Below are positions 1 through 8,040 of a DNA stretch of 64,000 bases, piece after piece. The position numbers and the translations under genes are program-made. Each line of letters opens with the position of its first letter. Position 1 is the stretch's first letter. Below the pieces are notes generated by a model. It saw only the letters and a list, made by a program, of their open reading frames with translations, ran no database searches and was not told the DNA's origin. Source of the DNA: Chelatococcus reniformis (GTDB taxonomy: Bacteria; Pseudomonadota; Alphaproteobacteria; Rhizobiales; Beijerinckiaceae); assembly GCF_014640075.1 (NCBI RefSeq), contig NZ_BMGG01000011.1:186432-250431 (forward strand), written 5' to 3'.

Positions 1-123
1 CGCGATCTCGTGGATGCGCAGCCGCTGCCCGGGCCAGAAGCGCCCGGCCATCAGGGCTTCGCGCAGCTGGCTGTGGACACGACTGGTGAGGTTCTCGCGG
101 CTGACTGTCAGTCCGGCCAGCAT
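1..123 (-). CDS. GntR-family transcriptional regulator, N-terminal part (runs off the left edge)
   Basis: The minus strand opens with ATG at 123, directly after the stop codon of the acylase gene (TAG at 126-124), and stays open for 41 codons to the window edge. The peptide begins MLAGLTVSRENLTSRV and continues with LREALMAGRFWPGQRLRI, the typical first helix and turn of a GntR winged-helix domain. In GntR proteins this domain binds operator DNA, and a C-terminal effector domain (missing here) senses a metabolite. The abutting genes suggest co-transcription with the acylase, whose expression it may control. The subfamily cannot be told from this fragment. Confidence 0.75.
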   Translation of the reverse strand, partial: MLAGLTVSRENLTSRVHSQLREALMAGRFWPGQRLRIHEIA

Positions 124-2403
124 CTAGGGCTCCGTCGCTTCGACGTCCGACGCGTAAACGATACCGTCCCGGAAGGACAGGCGCCGGTGCGCCAGCGCGC
201 CGGCAGTGATCGTCGCCCAATCGTAGAGCATCGGCACCATCTCGCCGGCGGCCCAGGCCGCGTTCTGGTTGAGATGCCAGGGGCTCTCGGGCTCGCCCGA
301 GGCGCCGTGGAAGACGATCCAGCGTGAATTCTCCCAGGCGCCCACATCGAAGACGTAGCGCGCCAGGGACGCATAGACCGCCCGCGGCCCGATGGTGGCG
401 ACGCAGCCGGTGGCGAAGATCGTATCGTTGTCGCCGCCGACCGGTTCCGAGACTCGGTCGAGCGTAGCGGCCTGCTCTGGAAACACCGCCGACAGCGGAT
501 GGATGAAGCGCGGCCGATGCAGCACGCCCCAGGCCTGAGGCGGGGCGACGGCGACCTCCTCAAGCGCCTGGCGCAGCAGGTCGTCCCAGGAGGCGCCACC
601 GAGCAGCATCTCGTCCCCGGCACGCAACAGGCCCGGCACCGCCCACCACAGCTGGTTCTCCGCGACCGTGCCAGGCGGCACCTGGGCGTAGGGGCTCGCC
701 GCCACGGCAACGAGCCCACTGCGCCGGGCCACCAGCCGCGTCAGCGCCAGGCGCACGGCGACATAGGCGCTGGCGCCCTGCGAGTCCGGCGCCATGCGCC
801 CGTCCCAATCCAGGATGCGGCGTCGCAGGGCGGCAGCGGCGGGCACCTCCAAAGCCAGCGCCCGCAACCGCTCCCGCAGCTCGCGGCCGGGGATCGTCTC
901 GATGTCGCGATGCATTGCCGCCATGTCGTCGACCGCGGCCGGCCCCAACTCGGCCAGACGCTGCCAGATGCGCCGCGCCCGGTGCGGCGGCATGCAGTCG
1001 GTGGAGAGGTAGTCGGCCCCGTCCGCCGCAACCCTGTTGTTGGCGGTGACGACGGCGCCGCCCGGCGGGTCGATCACCGCCGGCATGCGCTCGAACGGCA
1101 CCATGCCGTCCCACTCGTGCTCGCCCGTCCAGCCAGGCACCGGCAGCCAGCCGTTGGCGCGCGGCCGCTTCGGCACCTTGGCCCTGACGCGATAGCCGAT
1201 CCGGCCCGCCGTATCGCCGGCGACCAGATTGTGATCGATCAAGCCCCAGTCGCGGGTCGCCTCGTAGAGCGCCTCGACGCTGCCGGCCCGCAGCATCGGG
1301 ATCATGCAGTCGAAGGAGCGGTCGGTCTCGGCGAACTGCACCGAGCGCAGTGCCAGTGCCGTGCCGGAGGCCGGGTCGCCGGCGACGATCGGGCCGTGCC
1401 GCGTCTCCACCACGTCCGCCACCGTGTCCGCCTCCCCGCGCACGCCGATGCGCTCGCGACGGCGGCGCACCGGTTCCCAGCGCTCCCGGAACAGGCAAGC
1501 GTGGCCGTCCGCGGAGAAACGCTCGACATAGAGGTCGTGGATGTCGACGAAGGCGTGGGTGACGCACCAGGCGACCGCTGCGTTGTGGCCGAAGTGCGGG
1601 AAGCCCGGCACGCCGGGCACGGTCAGGCCGATGACGTCGAAGGCGTCGCAGGCGAGATGGACCTGCGCGTACATATTGGGCATCTCCAGCACGCGGTGCG
1701 GATCGCCCGCCACCAGCGGCCGCCCGGTGGCGGTGCGCCCCGGCGCCAGCGCCCAGTTGTTGCTGCCGCCGCTCACGTCGCCCGGCGCCTGCGCCAATAG
1801 CGCCTCGAGGCCCGGCGCGAGGTCGGCCATGGCCGCTTGGAACGCCCCGGTCTCAAGGCCCGGTGGCAGGCACAGCACCTCGTTGCCGCCGTCCTCGTAG
1901 CGCAGGGCGACGATGCCCTCCGCACCGACGATCGGCAGCGCCGCAGCCCGCCACAGCTTCCACCACACCGAGCCCATGAGGAAGCCGATCTGGCGCATCA
2001 CCGCGATGGAGTGCCAAGGCTGCCAGTCGACCGGCTCGGCCGCGAGCAGGCGGTACTCGACCGGGCGGTATCCCGTCGCGACGAAGGCGTTGACGCCCTT
2101 GGCGTAGGCCGCGAGCATGGCCTGCGCCTCACCGCCGAGCGCCGCGAAATCGCGCTGCGAGGCGCCGGCGGTATCGAGTTGGCGGGCCAGGATATCGGCC
2201 TTGACGGCGCCCTTGCCGAGCCATTCGGCGGAACGCCCGATGCCGCGGCGCAGCAGCGCCTCCATCTGCCACAGCCGGTCCTGGGCGTGGGCGAAGCCGA
2301 GGGCTGTGAACGCGTCGGCCGTGCTGTGCGTGCGAATATGCGGGATGCCCCAGGCGTCGCGCCAGATATCAGCCTCGGCGGCCGTCGCACCGTGTCCAGC
2401 CAT
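124..2403 (-). CDS. Penicillin acylase family N-terminal nucleophile hydrolase
   Basis: This 759-residue protein belongs to the penicillin/acyl-homoserine-lactone acylase family, which cleaves amide bonds and matures by self-cleavage into two chains. The alpha part (about residues 10-200) has the family signature around GIPHI and GFAHAQDRLWQME. The predicted nucleophile is Ser214 in GGSNNWALA, the expected processing site, followed by the beta-chain motif around PLVAGDPH. No signal peptide is evident, which is unusual because most characterised members are periplasmic. The start is supported by GAGGAGA nine bases upstream. The substrate cannot be read from sequence; amide or N-acyl substrates are likely. 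Confidence 0.88.
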   Translation of the reverse strand: MAGHGATAAEADIWRDAWGIPHIRTHSTADAFTALGFAHAQDRLWQMEALLRRGIGRSAEWLGKGAVKADILARQLDTAGASQRDFAALGGEAQAMLAAYAKGVNAFVATGYRPVEYRLLAAEPVDWQPWHSIAVMRQIGFLMGSVWWKLWRAAALPIVGAEGIVALRYEDGGNEVLCLPPGLETGAFQAAMADLAPGLEALLAQAPGDVSGGSNNWALAPGRTATGRPLVAGDPHRVLEMPNMYAQVHLACDAFDVIGLTVPGVPGFPHFGHNAAVAWCVTHAFVDIHDLYVERFSADGHACLFRERWEPVRRRRERIGVRGEADTVADVVETRHGPIVAGDPASGTALALRSVQFAETDRSFDCMIPMLRAGSVEALYEATRDWGLIDHNLVAGDTAGRIGYRVRAKVPKRPRANGWLPVPGWTGEHEWDGMVPFERMPAVIDPPGGAVVTANNRVAADGADYLSTDCMPPHRARRIWQRLAELGPAAVDDMAAMHRDIETIPGRELRERLRALALEVPAAAALRRRILDWDGRMAPDSQGASAYVAVRLALTRLVARRSGLVAVAASPYAQVPPGTVAENQLWWAVPGLLRAGDEMLLGGASWDDLLRQALEEVAVAPPQAWGVLHRPRFIHPLSAVFPEQAATLDRVSEPVGGDNDTIFATGCVATIGPRAVYASLARYVFDVGAWENSRWIVFHGASGEPESPWHLNQNAAWAAGEMVPMLYDWATITAGALAHRRLSFRDGIVYASDVEATEP

Positions 2404-2693
2404 GGGATGTCTCCTCGTCCAGCCCTGTCGGAAGATATATCATGCATTCTTGTGCGCGACAGCGCTGCGCCTCGGGCTCGCCTGTGGGACCGCCGTCACA
2501 CGACTTGTCTACGCCGGCCATGGCGGGAGAGCATTCCTGCCCCGCACGGCCGGTATTCGTTTTTGCGGGTGCAGGCCGAATTGACCGGGCCTGAGCCTCA
2601 CCGGACTATCGCCGGGCAATTCGGCGCCGGCGCGGAGCAACAGCCCCGTGAACAGAGCGTCGTTCCCGAGGAAACCCGTGAGGATCTGGCTCG

Positions 2694-3890
2694 ATGATAA
2701 TTCGTATGATGGCCTTCGCCGCCGCGACATTCGCCCTCGTCGGCGCGGCGACCGCGGCCGACAAGCAATACGGCCCCGGCGCCAGCGACACGGAGATCAA
2801 GATCGGCAACACCATGCCCTACAGCGGGCCCGCATCAGCCTATAGCGTCATGGGGCGTGTCGAGACGGCCTATTTCAAGAAGCTCAACGACCGCGGCGGG
2901 ATTAACGGCCGCAAGGTCAACCTGATCTCGCTCGACGATGCCTTCAGCCCGCCCAAGACGGTGGAGCAGACGCGCCGGCTGGTGGAGAGCGAGGGCGTGC
3001 TGGCGATGTACGGATCGATCGGCACCGCCACCAGCGCCGCCGTGCAGAAGTACCTCAACGTGAAGAAGGTGCCGCAGATCCTGGTCTCGAGCGGCGGCAC
3101 GCGCTGGAACGACCTGAAGGACTATCCGTGGTCGATGCCGTTCTACCCCTCCTACGAGATGGAGGCGGCGATCTACGGCAAGTATATCCTCGCCCATAAG
3201 CCCGATGCCAAGATTGCGATCCTGTCTCAGAACGACGACGCGGGCCGTGACTACGTGCGGGGCTTCAAGAAGGGCCTCGGCGACAAGGCGGCCAGCATGG
3301 TCGTGGCCGAGGTCACCTACGATCTGACCGACGCGACCATCGACTCGCAGATCATCAAGCTCAAGGCCTCCGGCGCCGACACGCTGTTCACCATGGCGAC
3401 GCCCAAATTCGGCGCCATGGCGATCCGCAAGGTGCACGAGCTGGATTGGAAGCCGCTCAACTTCGTCGTCAGCGTGGCCAGCTCCATCGGCAGCGTGCTT
3501 GAGCCGGCCGGCCTCGATGCCTCGCAGGGCCTCATCAGCGCCGTGTCGGACAAGACGCCGGGCGACCCGATGTGGAAGGACGCGCCGGACATGAAGGAGT
3601 TTCTCGCCTTCATGAACGAGATCGGGGTCGAAAGCAGCGATACCCTGGCGGTGCGCGGCTACGTCTCCGCCATCATGCTGCACCGGATTCTCGAGCGCGC
3701 CGGCGACAATCTCACACGCGAGAACATCATGAGGGTGGCGACGAGCATCGACGAGGAGAGCCTGCCGATGCTGCTGCCGGGGATCAGCGTCAAGACCACG
3801 CCGACCGACGTCAGCGGCTTTCACAGCCTCCGCCTGCAGCGCTTCGAAGGCAAAGGCTGGGTGCTGTTCGGCGACGTCATCACCGATTGA
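2694..3890 (+). CDS. Branched-chain amino acid type ABC transporter substrate-binding protein
   Basis: This 398-residue periplasmic binding protein has a short signal peptide ending near TAAD (about residue 22). It then shows the type I periplasmic-binding fold of the LivK family: IKIGNTMPYSGPASAY, a GGINGRKVNL segment, and SQNDDAGRDYVRGFKKG in the hinge region. Such proteins deliver amino acids, amides or aromatic acids to an ABC importer. No permease or ATPase genes lie next to it, so it is an orphan subunit here. An alternative ATG lies at 2706. The gene diverges from the acylase across 290 bases that show no other gene. Confidence 0.9.
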   Translation: MIIRMMAFAAATFALVGAATAADKQYGPGASDTEIKIGNTMPYSGPASAYSVMGRVETAYFKKLNDRGGINGRKVNLISLDDAFSPPKTVEQTRRLVESEGVLAMYGSIGTATSAAVQKYLNVKKVPQILVSSGGTRWNDLKDYPWSMPFYPSYEMEAAIYGKYILAHKPDAKIAILSQNDDAGRDYVRGFKKGLGDKAASMVVAEVTYDLTDATIDSQIIKLKASGADTLFTMATPKFGAMAIRKVHELDWKPLNFVVSVASSIGSVLEPAGLDASQGLISAVSDKTPGDPMWKDAPDMKEFLAFMNEIGVESSDTLAVRGYVSAIMLHRILERAGDNLTRENIMRVATSIDEESLPMLLPGISVKTTPTDVSGFHSLRLQRFEGKGWVLFGDVITD

Positions 3891-4021
3891 GCGCCCCGAG
3901 CCGGAGCCCGCCCTGCGCGGCTCCGGCCATCCCTCGCCGCGCCGCATCCCCGGGTGCGCGAGCGCACACCGGCGCAGCGGCGAAGGGCTTATCCCCGCTT
4001 CATCAACGCGGGGGCTGAACC

Positions 4022-4111
4022 ATGACTGTCAAGAACGCCTTCTACACCGTCGTCGCCACCATCACGACCGCCCTGATCCTGGTGCCGATGTTGACGCCCG
4101 CGATCGTCTGA
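4022..4111 (+). CDS. Small single-helix membrane peptide, family copy 1
   Basis: This 29-residue ORF is one of three paralogues in this region. The pattern shared by all three is VK-x-AFY-x-V, then T-x-TTALILVP-x-LTPAI at the C-terminus. Residues 8-22 form one hydrophobic helix with a Lys at the start and a Pro-rich end. Purine-rich GCGGGGGCTGAACC precedes the ATG. The leader (CTTATCCC, a hairpin, CATCAAC, GGGGG) matches the leader of copy 2. Conservation of protein and leader across copies argues for a real gene. The function is unknown; a membrane-acting regulator or a type I toxin-like peptide are both possible. Confidence 0.75.
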   Translation: MTVKNAFYTVVATITTALILVPMLTPAIV

Positions 4112-4156
4112 CCGCGCGCCCCGGCTCCCGCGCATTCGGCGAGATCGGCAAGCGCC

Positions 4157-5236
4157 CTACGGCCGCGCCGACCCTATCCGCCAGGCCCAGCACGGCTCGC
4201 CGCGATCGCGGCGCTCCACGACGTCAATGGTGATGAAGCGGTCGTGCGCGAGTGCCGCGCCCATCCATAGCTCGTTCCAGGCGTCGAAGACGGCCGGTGC
4301 CAGCGCGACGCGCTCCTCCATCAGCCGCCAGGTGGTCTGCCGCACGACGAGGTACCCGTCCTCCAGGGCGAGGCCAGCATCGTCCCCCTGCCCGCGCGCC
4401 AAGCGCACCAGCGCGGCCGCGAAGCCTGCCGGGCCCGGCGCGATGCCGCCCAGCATCTCGGCCATCGCATCGAGGCAATGCATGCCGACCAGCCGCGCCG
4501 CGGCGCCCGCGAGATGGCGGCCTTCGTCCGGACCGAGCGCGGCGACCGTCTCGGGCACGATCGACGTGATGTACTCCATGGCATAGTTGCGCAGCACCTT
4601 TTGCAGCCGTTCCGGCGGCCAGCTCAGGGCCGGCAGCCGCGGTGCCGTTGCCGCATCGAAGGGCGGGCAGCGCTCGCCGGGCGAAAATTGGAGGCGCTCC
4701 TCGGGCGCCAGTTCGTGATCCCATTCCTTGTAGTAACCCTCGAGGCCCGGCTGGCCGTCGACGGTCTGGCCGGTGCAGACGAAGCCGAGGCGCGGATTGT
4801 TCAGCACGACCCCGTTGTTGGCATGCCAGCCGCGCAGCATGGCGCGGGAGACATCGGAGGGAATGCCGCAAACGGCGGTGCCCGACCAGATCCAGCGCGG
4901 CGGCGGATAGCGCACCCACGCCTTGCGGTCGCTCTCGTAGACGTATTCGACCTTCACGCCGCCGACCTGGTTCGACAGGTAGTGGTACTGGGCGCAGGCG
5001 ACCGCATGCGGCAGGCCGGCGAGCCCGAGCTTGTGCAGTCCCGGCAGAAAACGAGCGAGCTGCTGGCGGCGGAAAGTGCGGAAGACGACGTCGGCTGCCC
5101 GGGCCGCGCCGGCCCGTGAGACCAGCATCAAGATGAGGCCGGTCAGGTAGGAGTGATAGAGAAGTTCCACCGCGGCGAACGCCGGGCCGTCCGCCTCCGG
5201 CCGCGCCGCGCCGCCCTGGATCTCATCGGCCGCCAT
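4157..5236 (-). CDS. Uncharacterised protein
   Basis: I do not recognise this 359-residue protein. The start at 5236 is preferred over one ten codons upstream because GAGGGGAGGAGG directly precedes it. The sequence has a hydrophobic stretch near the N-terminus (ELLYHSYLTGLILMLVS), an arginine-rich segment (VFRTFRRQQLARFLPG), a Trp/Pro-rich centre (RYPPPRWIWSGTAVCG) and an alanine-rich helical C-terminal third. It has no clear catalytic motif. It lies on the strand opposite to, and between, copies 1 and 2 of the small peptide family, so a link to them is possible but untested. Confidence 0.6.
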   Translation of the reverse strand: MAADEIQGGAARPEADGPAFAAVELLYHSYLTGLILMLVSRAGAARAADVVFRTFRRQQLARFLPGLHKLGLAGLPHAVACAQYHYLSNQVGGVKVEYVYESDRKAWVRYPPPRWIWSGTAVCGIPSDVSRAMLRGWHANNGVVLNNPRLGFVCTGQTVDGQPGLEGYYKEWDHELAPEERLQFSPGERCPPFDAATAPRLPALSWPPERLQKVLRNYAMEYITSIVPETVAALGPDEGRHLAGAAARLVGMHCLDAMAEMLGGIAPGPAGFAAALVRLARGQGDDAGLALEDGYLVVRQTTWRLMEERVALAPAVFDAWNELWMGAALAHDRFITIDVVERRDRGEPCWAWRIGSARP

Positions 5237-5335
5237 GGCCCTCCTCCCCTCTTGCAACACGGCCACGTGTGCACTCGCACAGCCGCCCGGCGGCAGCGGC
5301 CTTATCCCAAGTCATCAACTCGGGGGGCCGAAGCC

Positions 5336-5425
5336 ATGACCGTCAAGTCCGCCTTCTATGCCGTCGTCTCCACCATCACCACCGCGCTGATCCTGGTGCC
5401 CGCCCTGACCCCGGCGATCAGCTGA
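5336..5425 (+). CDS. Small single-helix membrane peptide, family copy 2
   Basis: This 29-residue ORF begins MTVKSAFYAVV and ends LTPAIS. It matches copy 1 at 24 of 29 positions by eye. The codons vary at third positions between copies, as expected for selection on protein. The leader at 5300-5335 carries CTTATCCC, GTCATCAAC and CGGGGGG in the same order and spacing as copy 1. The G-run would act as the ribosome-binding site and can pair with the upstream CCC tract. Confidence 0.75.
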   Translation: MTVKSAFYAVVSTITTALILVPALTPAIS

Positions 5426-5661
5426 AAGGTCCGCAACGCGCGCCGCAAGGGCGGCGCTCGGGCGGAGCCGACGCGAGAACGGGCTCGTGCGCCGCCGCTC
5501 GGCGCCGGCCTCCCTTTCGCCGGACCGGCGCAGAAACCGCTCTGGCGAGACCACGCCTGATGTCGGGCCGGGCGGTGAGCACGGCGCAGGCGTGCGCGCC
5601 GGCACATCGACGCGGGCGCGCCGGCTCTATCGGTTGCGTCATGGACTTGGGGGACACACCG

Positions 5662-5754
5662 ATGATCAACGTCAAGACCGCCTTCTATGCCGTTATCACC
5701 ACCGTCACCACCGCGCTGATCCTGGTCCCGGTGCTGACCCCCGCGATCGGCTAG
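5662..5754 (+). CDS. Small single-helix membrane peptide, family copy 3
   Basis: This 30-residue ORF begins MINVKTAFYAV and ends LTPAIG, with the same helix and proline pattern as copies 1 and 2 and one extra N-terminal residue. An in-frame ATG at 5641 would add seven residues, but homology favours 5662. The leader is more diverged, retaining CTATC and TTGGGGGACA. A strong inverted repeat at 5771-5817 follows and may end its transcript. Confidence 0.72.
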   Translation: MINVKTAFYAVITTVTTALILVPVLTPAIG

Positions 5755-5770
5755 ATCGGATCAGCCGCCA

Positions 5771-5880
5771 AGCATTCTCCGCCATTGGATGAGCCCATCC
5801 ATTGGCGGAGAAATGCTCATAGCCTTTTGAATCTGGAGCGCTTCTTAGCGATCGGGTGATTCTATGCGATTGCTAAGCGC
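5771..5880 (+). repeat. Dispersed two-hairpin repeat, copy A
   Basis: Hairpin 1 (5771-5817) pairs AGCATTCTCCGCCATTGG with its near-perfect complement. Hairpin 2 (5838-5880) pairs GCGCTTCTTAGCGATCG with CGATTGCTAAGCGC. A similar element with the same hairpin order lies on the opposite strand at 14070-14182. The right end of copy A reaches into the 3' end of the glutathione transferase gene and supplies its last codons and stop, so it probably arrived by insertion. Hairpin 1 may also serve as a terminator for peptide copy 3. Confidence 0.6.
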
Positions 5881-6854
5881 CCTAGCGCCGCGCGCAAGGC
5901 CGGGTGGATTTGTTCCTTGTCCTGCAGAGCAGCATACTTGCGGCCGAGTTCGGCCAGCGAGCGGGCGTGGTATCTCTGCGGCGTCTGGGCGAACGCGCCG
6001 CCCGGCAAATCCACGGTCATCGTGGCGCTGCCCGCCTGGATGGCGTGCGCATTGGCACGGCTCCACGGCAGGAACACCGCCGTCACCTCCTCGTCGAGCA
6101 AGGGGCGGAGCGTCGGCTCCAGATCCCGCCAGCGCTCGAAGGGGCCCTTCACCTGGGGATCGAGCATGCGCGCGACCCACGCCGAGACCGCCGGCGCTGC
6201 CTCTACCAGCGCGCCGGGGGTCGGGTCGGTCGAGCATTCGTAGAGCTGCGCAAAGAGGCCGAAGTCGCCCAGCGCCGGCCGCTCGCCGAAGAGGTAGGGG
6301 CGGCTCTTGAGATGCCGCTCGAGGATGGCGAGCAGGCGCTGGAGGCTGGCCTCGATGATCGGCGCCGTCGCAGCCGACGAGCCGACCAAGGCCAGCCGCC
6401 CGACCATCCGGGCCCTGATGGCGTCGGCCGCCCGCTCCGCCTCGGCCGGCGAGAGAGCCGGCATCGAGCCCTGCACGATGCGCGCGGCGGCCGAGCGGGC
6501 GTCGGCATCGTAGGACCAGCGGTAGTGGAACATGGGCTTGTTGACCCACTCGTCGGCGTATTCCTCGATCAGGGCGGAGACGAATTTGGCCACGGGCTCG
6601 TCCGGGTCAATCGTCGGCTCGGGCCAGTCCCCGTCCAGCGCCTCGATAAGCGGCGTGGAATCCTGCAGGCCGCGCCCGTCCGGGGTCACCAGGAGCGGGA
6701 TCAGCGGGAGCTTGGCGAAGGCATCGAACTCGGCAGCCGTGTCCGGGCCTCTGGCCAGCCATTGGTGCGCGACGCCCTTGTAGCGCAGGTAAGAGCGGAC
6801 CTTCACCGAATAGGGCGAGAGCTCCGATCCGAAGAGGCGATAGGGTGCGGCCAT
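5862..6854 (-). CDS. Glutathione S-transferase family protein
   Basis: This 330-residue protein has an N-terminal thioredoxin-fold GST domain: YRLFGSELSPYSVKVRSYL with the SPYS active-site region, and the glutathione-binding DSTPLIEAL near residue 65. A helical C-terminal domain follows, containing YLFGERPALGDFGLFAQL. It is longer than a typical 210-230-residue GST, with about 100 extra C-terminal residues. The family conjugates glutathione to electrophiles or reduces disulfides in the cytoplasm. The last codons overlap the hairpin repeat, so the extreme C-terminus may be non-native. Confidence 0.85.
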   Translation of the reverse strand: MAAPYRLFGSELSPYSVKVRSYLRYKGVAHQWLARGPDTAAEFDAFAKLPLIPLLVTPDGRGLQDSTPLIEALDGDWPEPTIDPDEPVAKFVSALIEEYADEWVNKPMFHYRWSYDADARSAAARIVQGSMPALSPAEAERAADAIRARMVGRLALVGSSAATAPIIEASLQRLLAILERHLKSRPYLFGERPALGDFGLFAQLYECSTDPTPGALVEAAPAVSAWVARMLDPQVKGPFERWRDLEPTLRPLLDEEVTAVFLPWSRANAHAIQAGSATMTVDLPGGAFAQTPQRYHARSLAELGRKYAALQDKEQIHPALRAALGRLAIA

Positions 6855-7162
6855 GCTCTGTCCTCCCGAACAGTCGTTGTGCGCGTCCTACCGCTCCTTA
6901 CCGATGGCGCATCGGCTTGGCCATCCGCGTCGAACGGCGCGTCACGGCAGACGAGCGCGCATACATTCCCGGGCGAGGCCGCTTCGCGTGCCACGATGCC
7001 GGTCGGGTGGCCTGAATGGCTGGTTGCCAAATCGGACAGGGTTTCCCGAGCGCCTACGGCTTTGCCAGAATCCGGGCAAGCGCTTTCAGCTTTTCCGTCG
7101 TTCTGTATTGTAGAGTGGGATGACCTTTGGCTCAATCGCCACCCCGCTCTAAGTCTTTGTTT

Positions 7163-7211
7163 GATCATGATCTTATGCAAAAATCAGTGTCCACTTTGTG
7201 GGATCATGCTC
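7163..7211. repeat. Rhizobial-type intergenic palindrome
   Basis: Within the 393-base gap 6855-7247 lies an imperfect palindrome with GATCATGATCTTATGC on the left, GTCCACTTTGTGG in the middle and GATCATGCTC on the right. Its layout resembles the abundant repeat in Hyphomicrobiales genomes built from CATGATC ends around a CCACTTT core. I recognise it by pattern only. The rest of the gap shows no gene. Confidence 0.5.
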
Positions 7212-7247
7212 TCATGCGGATGCCAACGGAAATCGAAGGAGGAGACG

Positions 7248-7460
7248 GTGATCTGGCTAACCCTCACAGATGCCGATGACAACATCGTTTCCATCAACAT
7301 GGGCACGGTGACGCGCTATCTCAGATCTGACGGCCATGGCGATACCAGGCTCTATCTGCTCGGCAGCGGCGATGCCTCCTCCGAGCCCATCTACGTCAAA
7401 GAGACGCCGGACGAAATCTCGCGCAAGCTGAGAATAGCGCGCGCCACCGTTGTCGTGTGA
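7248..7460 (+). CDS. Small uncharacterised protein, possibly FlbD-like
   Basis: This 70-residue protein starts at GTG 7248 behind a strong site (AAGGAGGAGAC). Its layout is VIWLTLTDADDNIVSINMG, a central strand region, then IYVKETPDEISRKL. This resembles small beta-rich proteins such as FlbD (KLT...G...V..E...EI...I), which act in flagellar control, but the similarity is short. No flagellar genes are nearby. It could also be an unrelated small beta-barrel protein. Confidence 0.6.
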   Translation: MIWLTLTDADDNIVSINMGTVTRYLRSDGHGDTRLYLLGSGDASSEPIYVKETPDEISRKLRIARATVVV

Positions 7461-7481
7461 TCGCCGGAGAGGACGCATGAG

Positions 7482-7781
7482 TTAGCGGCCGGGGCGAATG
7501 ACGTCGCCCGCGGGCGGCAGGTCGCGCAACGACAGTGGCAGGGCGACCGAGGTGGCGCGTTGCACGAGGTCCGCCGGCAGCCGGCAGCCGGTCTTGCCGA
7601 AAATGTGAACCACGTGCGTCTTCGGCATGCTCATGGCGATCCCGAGTGCGGGCGCGATGTCAGCCGGTCCCTTGCCCCAGCGTTCCGGCGCAATCGCGCA
7701 ATCATAGACGGCGCCGATCAAGTCCGAGGCCGGACTACCTGTTTCCGACCGCGCTCCCGGGCGGCGAACGGGGGGCTCCAT
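7482..7781 (-). pseudogene. LuxR-family regulator relic with internal deletion
   Basis: The 99-residue reading frame joins two ends of a LuxR-type regulator. It has SDLIGAVYDCAIAPERWG, the usual N-terminal opening of one LuxR-type subfamily, followed at once by DIAPALGIAMSMPKTH and HIFGKTGCRLPADLVQ, the C-terminal helix-turn-helix. The sensor middle, normally over 200 residues, is missing, and the HTH has unusual changes (MSMPKTH where STVKTH is typical). An in-frame deletion between the two ends explains this best. It may still make a short peptide but is unlikely to be a functional regulator. Confidence 0.6.
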
Positions 7782-8040
7782 CCCCTCCTACGCGGCCCCC
7801 GTTCCGTGCAACTTGCGGAAACGTGCTATCGTTATTCGACCATGGAATGGAGCCTCGACGGGCAGGATCCTAACTTTCGATTGGCTTCAACGGTTGAGCG
7901 TGCCGCGCATCCAGCTGACGTGCACGATGAGAGCGACCTCATGCGCGCTAAAAAAACGATCCCGAACGCTGTCGTTCGATCCGGCTTGTTCTTGGCATGC
8001 CCACGAATGGATGCGGTTGCATTTCGAGGCGTTAGAAGTG

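Noticed and set aside
7813-8040. Upstream extension of the REC-PAS-GGDEF-EAL gene
   Set aside because: In frame but with no domain similarity, and the receiver domain begins exactly at ATG 8041.
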